39,444 nucleotides of DNA from positions 1-39,444 of the forward strand of contig JAKACW010000039.1 in assembly GCA_021821045.1 (NCBI GenBank), read 5' to 3'. The position numbers were made by a program, and so were the translations under genes. The notes beneath the pieces were generated by a model. The model saw nothing but the letters and a program-made list of their open reading frames with translations. It was not told the origin of the DNA and did no database searches. How positions within the stretch are numbered: position 1 is the stretch's first letter; each line of letters begins with the position of its first letter. This DNA is from Pseudomonadota bacterium. GTDB taxonomy: Bacteria; Pseudomonadota; Gammaproteobacteria; JAADHS01. This document shows, piece by piece, positions 29,974 to 38,408 of this stretch.

Positions 29974-32900
29974 GTGAAACCGGATTTTCCTATTGGCGCT
30001 ATGACGCAGGCGCGCGCGTTTTGTCGCGCGTCGCTGGCATGGATCGCTTTGCTCATTGCCGGCTGTCAGGCGGGAGGTGAACTGGGTGATCCGCCCTTCG
30101 CGCCGGAGATCGCCGTTACGCCGGGCGACCGCTCGGTGCGCTTGGAGTGGCAGCCGGTAGAAGGCGCCGGTGCGTATTATCTTTACGTCTCCGAACCGCA
30201 GCAAGGTTCGACGCCGCCGGCGCAATCGCGACGAATGGTCACGTCGCCTGCGGCTGTCGAGGGATTGAGCAACGGCACAACCTACTACCTGTGGGTGACA
30301 TCGGTCGGCTCGGGTGGCGAGAGTAACGTTCAACAAGTCCATTCCGTCACGCCCCAACCGCCGCCCGCCGCGCCACAGAACATTTTGATTGCCACGGGCA
30401 ACGGATCGGTCGCTCTGCAATGGGATGCCCCCGCTGGCGCGGAGACATACCGAGTCTACAGACTACGCGGAAGTCAGCCGGTGGAGGGTGACATCGCGTC
30501 GGCGCCTGGGTTGGAAGGCTCGAACAACGCCGCATTGCCCAACTTCACGGTCGACGGCCTCGATAACGGTGTCGAGTACTCCTTTGTGGTCACCGCGATT
30601 AATCAAAGCGGGGAAAGCGCCCCGTCGGCGATTGTGACGGCCACTCCCGGACCGTTTCGCTCCGTCAGTATCGGCGGCAATCACGGTTGCGTCATCGATG
30701 CGAAGGCGCAGATGTGGTGTTGGGGGTCCAATTCTAGCGGCCAAGTGGACGGCGCGTCGGGTGGGCGTATGCTGGAGCCGGTGCAGGTGGGTGGGATTGC
30801 CACATGGAAAACAGTCAGCGCCGGAGGCAGCAACACCTGCGGCGTCACTGCGGATGAATCCATCATGTGTTGGGGCAGTAACTCTGTCGGATTGACTGTG
30901 GTTGCGGAACGGCCAAATGGGTCCCGTTCACCTCTGCCCGAAGAGCGCTGGGTAGCCCTGGCCACCGGTAATGACGCCAACTGCGCGGTGCGTGGCGATG
31001 GTTCGCTGTGGTGCTGGGGGAACCTCAACGGGGTCAACAGCGGCCAGCTCACCCGGTTGGGATTTGCCAGTGATTGGGCCGACGTGGACGTGGGCGGCAG
31101 TCACTTCTGCGCCCGCAAGCTTGACTCCAGCGTGTGGTGTTGGGGTAACAACGATTCCGGTCAGCTTGGCACGGGCACGATGGAGTCGGTCGAGCGACCT
31201 GTGTCGATTCCGCTTGCCGGCAAGGTGAAAGCGCTCTCTACCGGCATGATCCATACGTGCGCCATCGACATGGACGACCAGTTGTGGTGCTGGGGCGGCA
31301 ATGGGTCCGGCCAGATTGGGGTTGACCTCACCGATGGTGCGATTGCGCAGCCCAGTCGAGTCGGCGGCGGCTCACAATGGCGCGACGTTAAGGCGGCCAA
31401 TGACTGGACCTGCGGCGTCAAAACCGATGGCACGCTGTGGTGCTGGGGTAACAATAGTTTCGGCCAATGGGGTGGCGCACCCCGCTTGACGGCGGCGGAA
31501 GACCTGGAGCTTATTCGAACCGTACCGGTGAGCGATGTGGCGCTTGGGCCACCCCCACTGCACGCTCACACTGTTCCCCAGCCGCTTCCAGCTTCCCCAG
31601 TTGACCACGCACAAGTACTCGGCGCTTGCGCCTCGTGCCACAACGGCACAATGGCCCCTGGAAAGCCCTCGCGTCACATCGCCACGACCGACGCATGTGA
31701 GGCGTGCCACACGACAGTTGCGTGGGTGCCGGCGCGGACCGGAACAAGTGTCACGGCTCGCAGTCTCGTGGCCGACACGCAAGCTTTGGCCACATCCGAC
31801 GCCGGAGACGTCATCACGACGGACACCACACTTTCCCCGCGCCAAGTCGGTGCGGATGGCGATTGGGTCGCCGTGTACGCCGGCGAGCAACACACCTGCG
31901 CGTCCAAACGGGATGGAAGTTTGTGGTGTTTGGGCCGCAGACAGTCAGGGCAATTGGGGGTGGGCGGCGAACCATCCGCTGCGGAACCGCCGCTGGTGTT
32001 GGATGAGGCGCAGGCGTTGGCGTCTCGCGCTACCATGAGTTGTGCGTTGCGTCTTGATGGTACGCTGTGGTGCTGGGGCGATTTTTCTCGGGGCGCGAGC
32101 ACCGGTACCCAGTTTCAAGTTCCCACTCTGGTCGGCGCAGCCGGTCGCTTCACCAAGATCTTTGGTGTGAGCGAAGGTATTTGCGCCTTGACCGCCGATG
32201 ACGAAATGTGGTGCTTGGGCGGCAGTCTCGGTCGAGAGCCGAGCTATGCCAGTCTTAGCATGCGAGGAGCGCGGATCAGCGTTGCAGCAATGGCTTCGAG
32301 TGGCAACCTGTTTGGCCCCAGCGGCGTATGCGGCATCGATGCGGGCCGTCGGTTGGGTTGTGCCGCGGGCTTCAGCCAGGGAACCCGTCTGACCATTGAT
32401 ATCTGGAGTGATCTCATGGGCAACGGAACGGTCGTACAAGATCCGAATCTCGCTGCCGCCGTCGAGCCGGGACAGTGGCGTGACGTTGCCATGGGATACG
32501 ACCACGTATGTGCAATTAGTGACGACGCCAGACTGTTGTGCCGGGGCAGCAATTCGGCGGGTCAGTTGGGTTTCTTTCGGGGCGACGCACACGACCCAAA
32601 TGTTTTTTTCCACAGCGCGGACTTTATTGAGCCGATCCCAGCAGTCCAGATGCAAGATGTCGCCGCCGGCGACTATCACACTTGCGCAATTGGTGTTGAC
32701 GCGGCCTTGAGGTGTTGGGGTTCGATGAGACAGTCTCTTCCAGCCGAGCCCATTGACCTTGTTGCGCCCGGTAGCGCGTGGCGCACGGTGGAGTCCGGTC
32801 CGACAAGCAATTGCGCTATCCAAGTCGACGGCAGCTTATGGTGCTGGGGCTCCGGTAGTTACGATTCCTCATATATGGTTACGCCCGCTTGGGCTGGCGG

Positions 32901-33093
32901 GTCCGCTGAACCGAAGCGCATCGGGATCTTAACGGATTGGATTGCCGTCCAGCCCGGTGATGGATTTTCCTGCGGCCTGCGCAGCGGAGGCCAAGTCCAC
33001 TGTTGGGGTGTCAACAATCTGGGTCAGCTTGGTGATGGCAAAGCGTGGTTGACCGAATTCACTCGAGTGAAATTTCCTGATGAACAAGAATGA
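29974..33093 (+). CDS. FN3/RCC1-repeat lipoprotein with inserted diheme cytochrome c-type segment
   Basis: The 1039-residue protein starts at GTG 29974 (ribosome site GAGGGTAGGGG). An ATG at 30001 is possible and would shorten the signal peptide. The lipobox is LIAGC with Cys31. Two FN3 domains (about 42-226) and 14 RCC1-type repeats with paired cysteines match the preceding paralog. Between repeats 6 and 7, residues about 509-619 have no counterpart there. This segment holds VDHAQVLGACASCHNG and TTDACEACHTTVAW, with CXXCH motifs at 552-556 and 575-579, the haem c attachment signature. It resembles one unit of the repeated CHNG/CHTT cytochrome-like module of other secreted proteins. Haem attachment is inferred. 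The gene overlaps the next by 14 bases and probably leads the operon. Confidence 0.85.
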   Translation: MKPDFPIGAMTQARAFCRASLAWIALLIAGCQAGGELGDPPFAPEIAVTPGDRSVRLEWQPVEGAGAYYLYVSEPQQGSTPPAQSRRMVTSPAAVEGLSNGTTYYLWVTSVGSGGESNVQQVHSVTPQPPPAAPQNILIATGNGSVALQWDAPAGAETYRVYRLRGSQPVEGDIASAPGLEGSNNAALPNFTVDGLDNGVEYSFVVTAINQSGESAPSAIVTATPGPFRSVSIGGNHGCVIDAKAQMWCWGSNSSGQVDGASGGRMLEPVQVGGIATWKTVSAGGSNTCGVTADESIMCWGSNSVGLTVVAERPNGSRSPLPEERWVALATGNDANCAVRGDGSLWCWGNLNGVNSGQLTRLGFASDWADVDVGGSHFCARKLDSSVWCWGNNDSGQLGTGTMESVERPVSIPLAGKVKALSTGMIHTCAIDMDDQLWCWGGNGSGQIGVDLTDGAIAQPSRVGGGSQWRDVKAANDWTCGVKTDGTLWCWGNNSFGQWGGAPRLTAAEDLELIRTVPVSDVALGPPPLHAHTVPQPLPASPVDHAQVLGACASCHNGTMAPGKPSRHIATTDACEACHTTVAWVPARTGTSVTARSLVADTQALATSDAGDVITTDTTLSPRQVGADGDWVAVYAGEQHTCASKRDGSLWCLGRRQSGQLGVGGEPSAAEPPLVLDEAQALASRATMSCALRLDGTLWCWGDFSRGASTGTQFQVPTLVGAAGRFTKIFGVSEGICALTADDEMWCLGGSLGREPSYASLSMRGARISVAAMASSGNLFGPSGVCGIDAGRRLGCAAGFSQGTRLTIDIWSDLMGNGTVVQDPNLAAAVEPGQWRDVAMGYDHVCAISDDARLLCRGSNSAGQLGFFRGDAHDPNVFFHSADFIEPIPAVQMQDVAAGDYHTCAIGVDAALRCWGSMRQSLPAEPIDLVAPGSAWRTVESGPTSNCAIQVDGSLWCWGSGSYDSSYMVTPAWAGGSAEPKRIGILTDWIAVQPGDGFSCGLRSGGQVHCWGVNNLGQLGDGKAWLTEFTRVKFPDEQE

Positions 33094-34234
33094 GGGCAGT
33101 ATCGTGGTGAGCCATTTCGCGCTTCGTTGCGCCCAGTTGGCCTTTGGGGTGTTGATCACTCTGCTGTTGGTCAAACAGGTATTCGCTTTCGAAGCCATCG
33201 AGCCTTCACCCGGCACGCGCGCCATGGGTATGGCGGGGGTGTTCGCGCCGCAGGCCGACGACAGCACGGCGATTTGGTACAACCCGGCCGGGCCGAAGCA
33301 CGGTCATGGCGTGCGGCAGGAAGTGTCCGCCGAACTCACCGATGCGGCCGCCCTCGAGATTCCGATGGCCGGCGGGGCGGTGTCTGGATTTGATAAGGGG
33401 GAAACGAGTCTGCGATTCGTTGGCGCCTATCGCGCCGGCATTGATCCGGACGACAAGCAAGCGACGGGATTCGGGTTGGCTTATTTGCGTCTCTACGACG
33501 CGGCGGTTTACGTCGATGCGCCGCGCAGCTTGTTGGACAGCACACCCTATGGTCGGGTGGAAAGCGTCTACCACCAGATCTCCGCGGCGCTCAATCGCAG
33601 TGTGTCCCACCGATTCACAGTGGGTGCGTCGCTCGATGTGCTTTGGACCGAAATTAGCTGTTTGGATTTTTCGCCATGCGTGGACAACGGACCGAACGGT
33701 TTTGGCGGCAGCGTCGGCGCGCTGTTTGACATCATCAAGACAGAAGAGCGTGCGGTCACTGCGTCCGCGATGTGGCGATCGGGGGCTGATTTGAGCTACG
33801 ACAGTCTGCCGTCCTCGGGTGTCGGCACGGTGTTGGAGAATTTTCTGCCGGATCGCCCTGAGACGTTGTCCATCGGAGTTAGCGTGAAACAGCCCTTGAG
33901 CTGGGCTCACCTGAGGGGGAACGTGGTGTATGAGATGCGCGATTGGTCGGGTGCCGCCAGCAGCGATGCGCCGCTGTCGGATTACTCGGGATGGGGCGTG
34001 AGCGGCGAAATGATGTCGGCGCCCCAGATCGGTCGTACGCTGGCGCTGCGGCTGGGGCTGAAACAGATGCAAGCGGATGACGCCGGGGACGACGTCAAGG
34101 TGCTCGCGGTCGGCGTCGGTTACGGTTTTGGCGGACGGCACGCCGTGGACGCCGCGGTGGAACGCCGCGACGGCGGCGGCGCCGCGCAACAAGAAAACAC
34201 CGCGTGGTCCGTATCCTATTCAATTCAGTTCTGA
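33080..34234 (+). CDS. Outer-membrane beta-barrel protein (FadL/PorV-like)
   Basis: The 384-residue product has a signal peptide (hydrophobic LAFGVLITLLLVKQVFAF, cleavage near residue 36). The mature start PSPGTRAMGMAGVFAPQADD then STAIWYNPAG is the hallmark of FadL/OmpP1- and PorV-like barrels. Alternating amphipathic strands continue to the end, which is the barrel terminus SVSYSIQF with a final Phe. Substrate and role are unknown. FadL relatives import hydrophobic compounds, and PorV-like proteins shuttle exported proteins. The start overlaps the RCC1 lipoprotein gene by 14 bases, so the two are probably coupled. The exported caspase-like gene follows after 13 bases. Confidence 0.78.
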   Translation: MNKNEGSIVVSHFALRCAQLAFGVLITLLLVKQVFAFEAIEPSPGTRAMGMAGVFAPQADDSTAIWYNPAGPKHGHGVRQEVSAELTDAAALEIPMAGGAVSGFDKGETSLRFVGAYRAGIDPDDKQATGFGLAYLRLYDAAVYVDAPRSLLDSTPYGRVESVYHQISAALNRSVSHRFTVGASLDVLWTEISCLDFSPCVDNGPNGFGGSVGALFDIIKTEERAVTASAMWRSGADLSYDSLPSSGVGTVLENFLPDRPETLSIGVSVKQPLSWAHLRGNVVYEMRDWSGAASSDAPLSDYSGWGVSGEMMSAPQIGRTLALRLGLKQMQADDAGDDVKVLAVGVGYGFGGRHAVDAAVERRDGGGAAQQENTAWSVSYSIQF

Positions 34235-34247
34235 GGGGCGCTGGCAA

Positions 34248-36164
34248 ATGACACGATTCACGAAATGCGGGCTGATTGTGTGCGCACTCTTTCCCCTGTT
34301 GGCGCAGGCGGGCAGCGAGGCGGCGTTGGAGTTTTTCCGCCAGGGCGAGGCCGCGTTTGCCGGGAAGCAATTTGACCAGGCAACCGATCTCTACACAAAG
34401 GCTATCGCCGAGTCGGCCCAGGATGGTGTGCTTGTCATCGGAACCGAGACGGTCGAGCGGACCGTGGGCGAGGGCCGATTCGCCCGCAAGGTGACGGCCG
34501 AATCGGTGCACGAAGCGGAGTACTTTCCCAATCGCCGTTTGCAGGAGATCACCCGGCTGCGCATTGAGGAGGTGCGCCGCCAGTCCCCGCCGGAGTTGCG
34601 GGTTACCTGGATGACTCTCAATGAGCCGACCCGCGACGATGTGCTCGACGGCGGTGAGCGCGGGGCCCTCGTCGTGACCGTGGAGAACACCGGAGTGTCC
34701 CAGGCGCTCGATGTATTTCTGGACATCGAAGCCGATGAGCGCAATGGACTGGAGTTTCCGCGCCGTTTGGATATCGGCAACATCGCACCAAGCGAGTCGT
34801 CCGTCGCGAACATCCAAGTCGCGGCGGCCCGTGACATCAAGAACGTCAGTCGCCAGATTCACATCACTGCCCGCGAGCGTGACGGTCACCCGAGTAATCG
34901 ACTGACGGTCGCGCTGCGCACGCGGCCCCATGAACCGGCGCAACTGGCGATTTCAGATATTCAAGTCACCGATCTCACCGGCGATGGACAAATCGAGCCG
35001 ATGGAAACAGTGTGGGTCACCGCCATGGTCAGCAACATCGGCAAAGGCGTGACCAATTCGTTGATCGCGCGCCTCGATGTGGGCAACAACGTGTTCCTGG
35101 GACCGGAGAACAACGAACCCCTGGTGCTCGGCGAGCTGTTTCCCGGTCAAGCGCGGAAGGTGGAGTTCTCGTTTCTTACCAATCGGCGTTTCGAAGAGGA
35201 CCAGAAGATTCCGGCGACCTTGCGCGTGGTGGACGTCAGCGACACGCGCCATGCGGAAAAGGATCTCAGCGTGTATGCCCACATCCCCCGCGATAAAGTC
35301 GGCTTGTACGCCAAGCGCTCGCTCAACACTGGGTCCGTCGATGAGCCGATTCCGACCGCCGATTTTCTGCTGCCACGGCGCGCCGAGCGCAATCCCAATG
35401 CTGTCGCGGTGGTGATTGGCAACCGCAACTACGCCAAAGCCGGACTGCCGGCCGTGAAGTACGCTCACAACGATGCGCGGGCGATCAAGGAATATTTGGT
35501 GCATGCCATGGGCGTGGACGAGCAGAATATTCTTTATGTCGAAGATGCCACCGCGGCATCGTTCAGCGAGATTTTTGGCACCCACGATGTGTATGCCGGC
35601 AAACTCAACAGCTATCTCAAGCCCGGTGTTTCCGACGTGTTCGTCTATTACTCCGGCCACGGCGCGCCGGACTTGAATAATCAGGGCGCTTATTTCGTCC
35701 CCGTGGACGCTGATCCGGCCTATATCGCCATGAGCGGCTATTCGTTGGATTTGTTTTACCGCAACGTGGCCAAGCTGCCGGCCCGCGCCGTGACCATCGT
35801 GTTGGATACGTGTTTCTCGGGTAACACCGACGGCGGATTCTTGTTGTCGAACGTCAGCCCGGCGGCGGTTCGCGTCAAGACCGACGGTCCGGCCATCTCC
35901 AACGCCAACATCTTCACTAGTGCGCGGGGCCAGCAAGTGAGCGCTTGGTTTCACGAGAAGCGCCACGGGTTGTTCACCTATTACTTTCTCAAAGGACTCT
36001 CCGGGGCGGCGGACGAAGACAGCGACAAGGTCGTGACGTCGACAGAGTTGGGCGCATTTCTCGCCACAGAGGTCTCACATCAAGCGCGCCGCAAGTATGG
36101 GCTCGAGCAAGTTCCGCTGCTGATCGAGCGCCAGCCATTGAACATGGCGCGCTTCGGCGATTGA
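34248..36164 (+). CDS. Exported caspase-like (peptidase C14) protein with TPR-like and Ig-like regions
   Basis: I chose the ATG at 34248 because it starts a signal peptide (MTRFTKCGLIVCALFPLLAQ, cleavage after AQA) and has a GAGGGG ribosome site. This gives 638 residues. Residues 24-58 form a TPR-like helix pair (ALEFFRQGEAAFAGKQFDQA). About 110-360 are beta-rich, with VVTVENTGVSQALDVFLDI and a second similar unit, resembling CARDB-type modules. The caspase domain begins at NAVAVVIGNRNY. The catalytic pair is His471 in VYYSGHGAPD and Cys522 in VLDTCFSGN, 51 residues apart, as in caspase-fold enzymes. Both residues are present, so activity is plausible, but substrate and cleavage specificity are unknown. 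Unlike cytoplasmic bacterial caspase homologues, it should act outside the inner membrane. The sigma factor gene follows after 19 bases. Confidence 0.87.
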   Translation: MTRFTKCGLIVCALFPLLAQAGSEAALEFFRQGEAAFAGKQFDQATDLYTKAIAESAQDGVLVIGTETVERTVGEGRFARKVTAESVHEAEYFPNRRLQEITRLRIEEVRRQSPPELRVTWMTLNEPTRDDVLDGGERGALVVTVENTGVSQALDVFLDIEADERNGLEFPRRLDIGNIAPSESSVANIQVAAARDIKNVSRQIHITARERDGHPSNRLTVALRTRPHEPAQLAISDIQVTDLTGDGQIEPMETVWVTAMVSNIGKGVTNSLIARLDVGNNVFLGPENNEPLVLGELFPGQARKVEFSFLTNRRFEEDQKIPATLRVVDVSDTRHAEKDLSVYAHIPRDKVGLYAKRSLNTGSVDEPIPTADFLLPRRAERNPNAVAVVIGNRNYAKAGLPAVKYAHNDARAIKEYLVHAMGVDEQNILYVEDATAASFSEIFGTHDVYAGKLNSYLKPGVSDVFVYYSGHGAPDLNNQGAYFVPVDADPAYIAMSGYSLDLFYRNVAKLPARAVTIVLDTCFSGNTDGGFLLSNVSPAAVRVKTDGPAISNANIFTSARGQQVSAWFHEKRHGLFTYYFLKGLSGAADEDSDKVVTSTELGAFLATEVSHQARRKYGLEQVPLLIERQPLNMARFGD

Positions 36165-36183
36165 GGGGCGAGCGAAGGTCGCA

Positions 36184-37119
36184 ATGGAGTCATCCTCGAA
36201 TGCGTTGCCCCAAAGTGCGCCGCACTTGCTCGCCGACGAGACTGCGTCAGAGCGCGCTGGATCAGCGGCGGCGTCCCGCGTTGAGGTGAACCGCCTGGCC
36301 AATGGTTTGGTGCAAGCCAAGGTGGCCACGTTCTGCAAAAAATTCTGCTTCAATAATCGCCGTATTCACCGTTGCACCGTCGATCCGAAGTGGGGGCGCG
36401 GCGAGTCCACGGCGCCGTTGTGCGACGCGGGCAATGCCACTTATCTGTGGATGTTGGAGCAGTTGGCTGGCGAGCATCGCATCGTGGCGCTCGAGGCGAA
36501 GGGTATTTCCTCGCTTGAAGCCTATTGGCGCAAAGTCATGGGGTCGCGGCCGTTCTGGGAGCGTTTCAAAGATTGGCGGTTTGGGCGTCGTATAAGAGTG
36601 CCGGCTTACGTCAAAGCCCTCGATAAGGACGCGCATAAAGTGTTTTGGTTCATGTGTGATGGAGACGCCGCGCCGAACATCGCTCAGCGTGTCGGCCGTC
36701 CGGAAGCGGAGATCGCGCGGCTTGTCGGTCAGATCAATCGCGAACTGCAACGGCGCAACCATGCCGGGGTACCTGTTGTTCCCCAGACTGAATCGCTGAC
36801 CCGGTGGACAGAGCATGATGAATCCGAGCAAGCGGAATTGGCCAGTGAGGAGATCGAACCGGACGAACATCTCTGGCGTCAGCATGTCATGGAGGCGTAC
36901 GGCAGCCTGACCTGGCAAGAACAGTTTATCGTCGATGCCATGGTGGTCGACGGTTTGAGCGCCAAAGCCGTGCTCACGGCGCTGCAAGTGCAAAATATTC
37001 AGCTTGGGGAAGATTGCGATCCAAATCAGATGAACGTGCAATCCGTGTATTACTTCCTACGCAAGACCCTAGCGAAGGTGCAGAAAATCGCGCTGACGGT
37101 CGAGGAGAAGTCGGAATGA
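36184..37119 (+). CDS. Divergent sigma-70/ECF-like factor with N-terminal cysteine cluster
   Basis: The 311-residue protein resembles an ECF-type sigma factor. A probable region 2 spans about 85-165 (NATYLWMLEQLA, LEAYWRKVMGSRPFWERFKD, WRFGRRIRVP), followed by an HTH-like stretch. A probable region 4 spans about 235-305 (YGSLTWQEQFIVDAMVVDGL, then NVQSVYYFLRKTLAKVQK). The match to classical motifs is weak. The strongest support is context: the next gene, overlapping by four bases, encodes a membrane zinc anti-sigma factor. The protein is longer than most ECF factors. Cys51, Cys55, Cys64 and Cys80 cluster before region 2 and could bind metal or sense redox state; this is an inference. The ATG at 36184 has a GAAGG ribosome site. 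Confidence 0.6.
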   Translation: MESSSNALPQSAPHLLADETASERAGSAAASRVEVNRLANGLVQAKVATFCKKFCFNNRRIHRCTVDPKWGRGESTAPLCDAGNATYLWMLEQLAGEHRIVALEAKGISSLEAYWRKVMGSRPFWERFKDWRFGRRIRVPAYVKALDKDAHKVFWFMCDGDAAPNIAQRVGRPEAEIARLVGQINRELQRRNHAGVPVVPQTESLTRWTEHDESEQAELASEEIEPDEHLWRQHVMEAYGSLTWQEQFIVDAMVVDGLSAKAVLTALQVQNIQLGEDCDPNQMNVQSVYYFLRKTLAKVQKIALTVEEKSE

Positions 37120-38408
37120 TCACCCGTTCCCACCTCACCCGCGACCAACTCCTGGGCTTGTTGATCAGTGAGCCTGGCGTGGACGCGCAAACCGTTCGGC
37201 GCCATCTTCTCGATTGCGCCGGTTGTCGCGACCGCATGGCTGACCTGAACAAACTGGCTGGCTTCTTGAAGCAAGTCAACGACGAGTCAGTCGAAGCAGT
37301 TGCGCCTGAGCATCTTAGTGATGCTCAGGTGAGCGAGTATGTTTTTGGAGCGATGGATCCCGCGGAGCGCGACAGCGTGGACGCTCACCTCAAGTCCTGC
37401 GGCGCCTGCATGAAGCATGTCATGCGGCTTCGATCCCACCGCGCGGCGAATGAACTTGCGCGGGCCGCGGCGGTGTCGGAGGAGTCAAAGCCGAATGCAA
37501 CAGTGACGGGTATTGGCGCGATTGCGCAAGCTAGAAAACAAAGGCCGATGACGATGGCGTGGAGCGGACTCGTCGCCGCCGGTGTCGGTGCGTTGGCGGT
37601 GTATGTCGGGGGATGGATGGCGGGCAACGATACGCCGCACATTGATCCTCTTTCCAACAACGAGCACGTAGCCGAAGTCACGCCGCCACCCATCGATTAC
37701 GGGATGTTAAAAGCGCGTTGGCTGACGGCGCCAGTCAGCCAGAACGGTGTCGACTGGTACGGCGGCTTTATCGAGGCGACTGCGACCGGCACCGTCGACA
37801 TGAGTAAGATGACCAATCGAGTGCAAGCCGAGATGGTCGCCGAAACCACCGCGCGGCATCTGGCGTATGCGGAGTTGGCGGAAATCATCGGCGGGGTTCG
37901 CGTGTCGGGCGGGACGTCCTATTCGGAGTTATTGCTCAAGACCAGCGACCTCAAAGTGGAGACGGACGGATTCGTGCGGGACGCCCGCGTGATCGCCAAG
38001 AAGGTCGAATGGGCGGGCAATGTGCCGAAGGCAACCGTGACCTTGCGCGTGCCGCTGGCCGGAAAGAAAGGACTGGGCGCATTGGCGGGTAAGTATCTTC
38101 GCCCGGCGGATGCGCCGCGCTCCGACCTGCAAGCGCTCGGATCGACGGCAGCATCGCGGATTGTCATCGATGCCCGCGGTGTTGGTTATGAGCCGGCGTT
38201 GAAGGTGGCGTTGACGGCGGGGCCGGCTGGAGAGATTGCGATCGATGACGTGATGTACCTGCCTGCCGCCGAGTATTCCAGTTTGGCAGACAGTGCCGCG
38301 GCGCTGCGGGCCCGGGCTGCCGCTGGAGCCGGGACCTTGCTGTTAAGCGAGCAAGACATCGACGCGCTGAGGCGAGGCAGTAACGCCGCCGTGTCGGTGG
38401 TGTTCTGA
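37116..38408 (+). CDS. Membrane anti-sigma factor with two zinc-finger motifs and a large periplasmic domain
   Basis: The start ATG overlaps the sigma gene stop (ATGA), giving 430 residues. The cytoplasmic part has two Hx3Cx2C motifs of the zinc anti-sigma (ZAS/zf-HC2) type: His30-Cys34-Cys37 in RRHLLDCAGCRDR, and His91-Cys95-Cys98 in DAHLKSCGACMKH. One membrane helix lies at about 147-168 (WSGLVAAGVGALAVYVGGWM). The periplasmic part (170-430) has TARHLAYAELAEIIGGVRVS and KATVTLRVPLAGKKGL, faintly like LPP20/FlgT N-terminal domains. I infer that it binds the adjacent sigma-like factor and senses an envelope signal. The next gene starts within its stop codon (TGATG). Confidence 0.77.
   Translation: MITRSHLTRDQLLGLLISEPGVDAQTVRRHLLDCAGCRDRMADLNKLAGFLKQVNDESVEAVAPEHLSDAQVSEYVFGAMDPAERDSVDAHLKSCGACMKHVMRLRSHRAANELARAAAVSEESKPNATVTGIGAIAQARKQRPMTMAWSGLVAAGVGALAVYVGGWMAGNDTPHIDPLSNNEHVAEVTPPPIDYGMLKARWLTAPVSQNGVDWYGGFIEATATGTVDMSKMTNRVQAEMVAETTARHLAYAELAEIIGGVRVSGGTSYSELLLKTSDLKVETDGFVRDARVIAKKVEWAGNVPKATVTLRVPLAGKKGLGALAGKYLRPADAPRSDLQALGSTAASRIVIDARGVGYEPALKVALTAGPAGEIAIDDVMYLPAAEYSSLADSAAALRARAAAGAGTLLLSEQDIDALRRGSNAAVSVVF

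Noticed and set aside
31535-32038. Alternative frame across the haem insert of the second RCC1 protein
   Set aside because: The main frame is continuous through the insert with clear CXXCH and RCC1 motifs; the alternative shows none.
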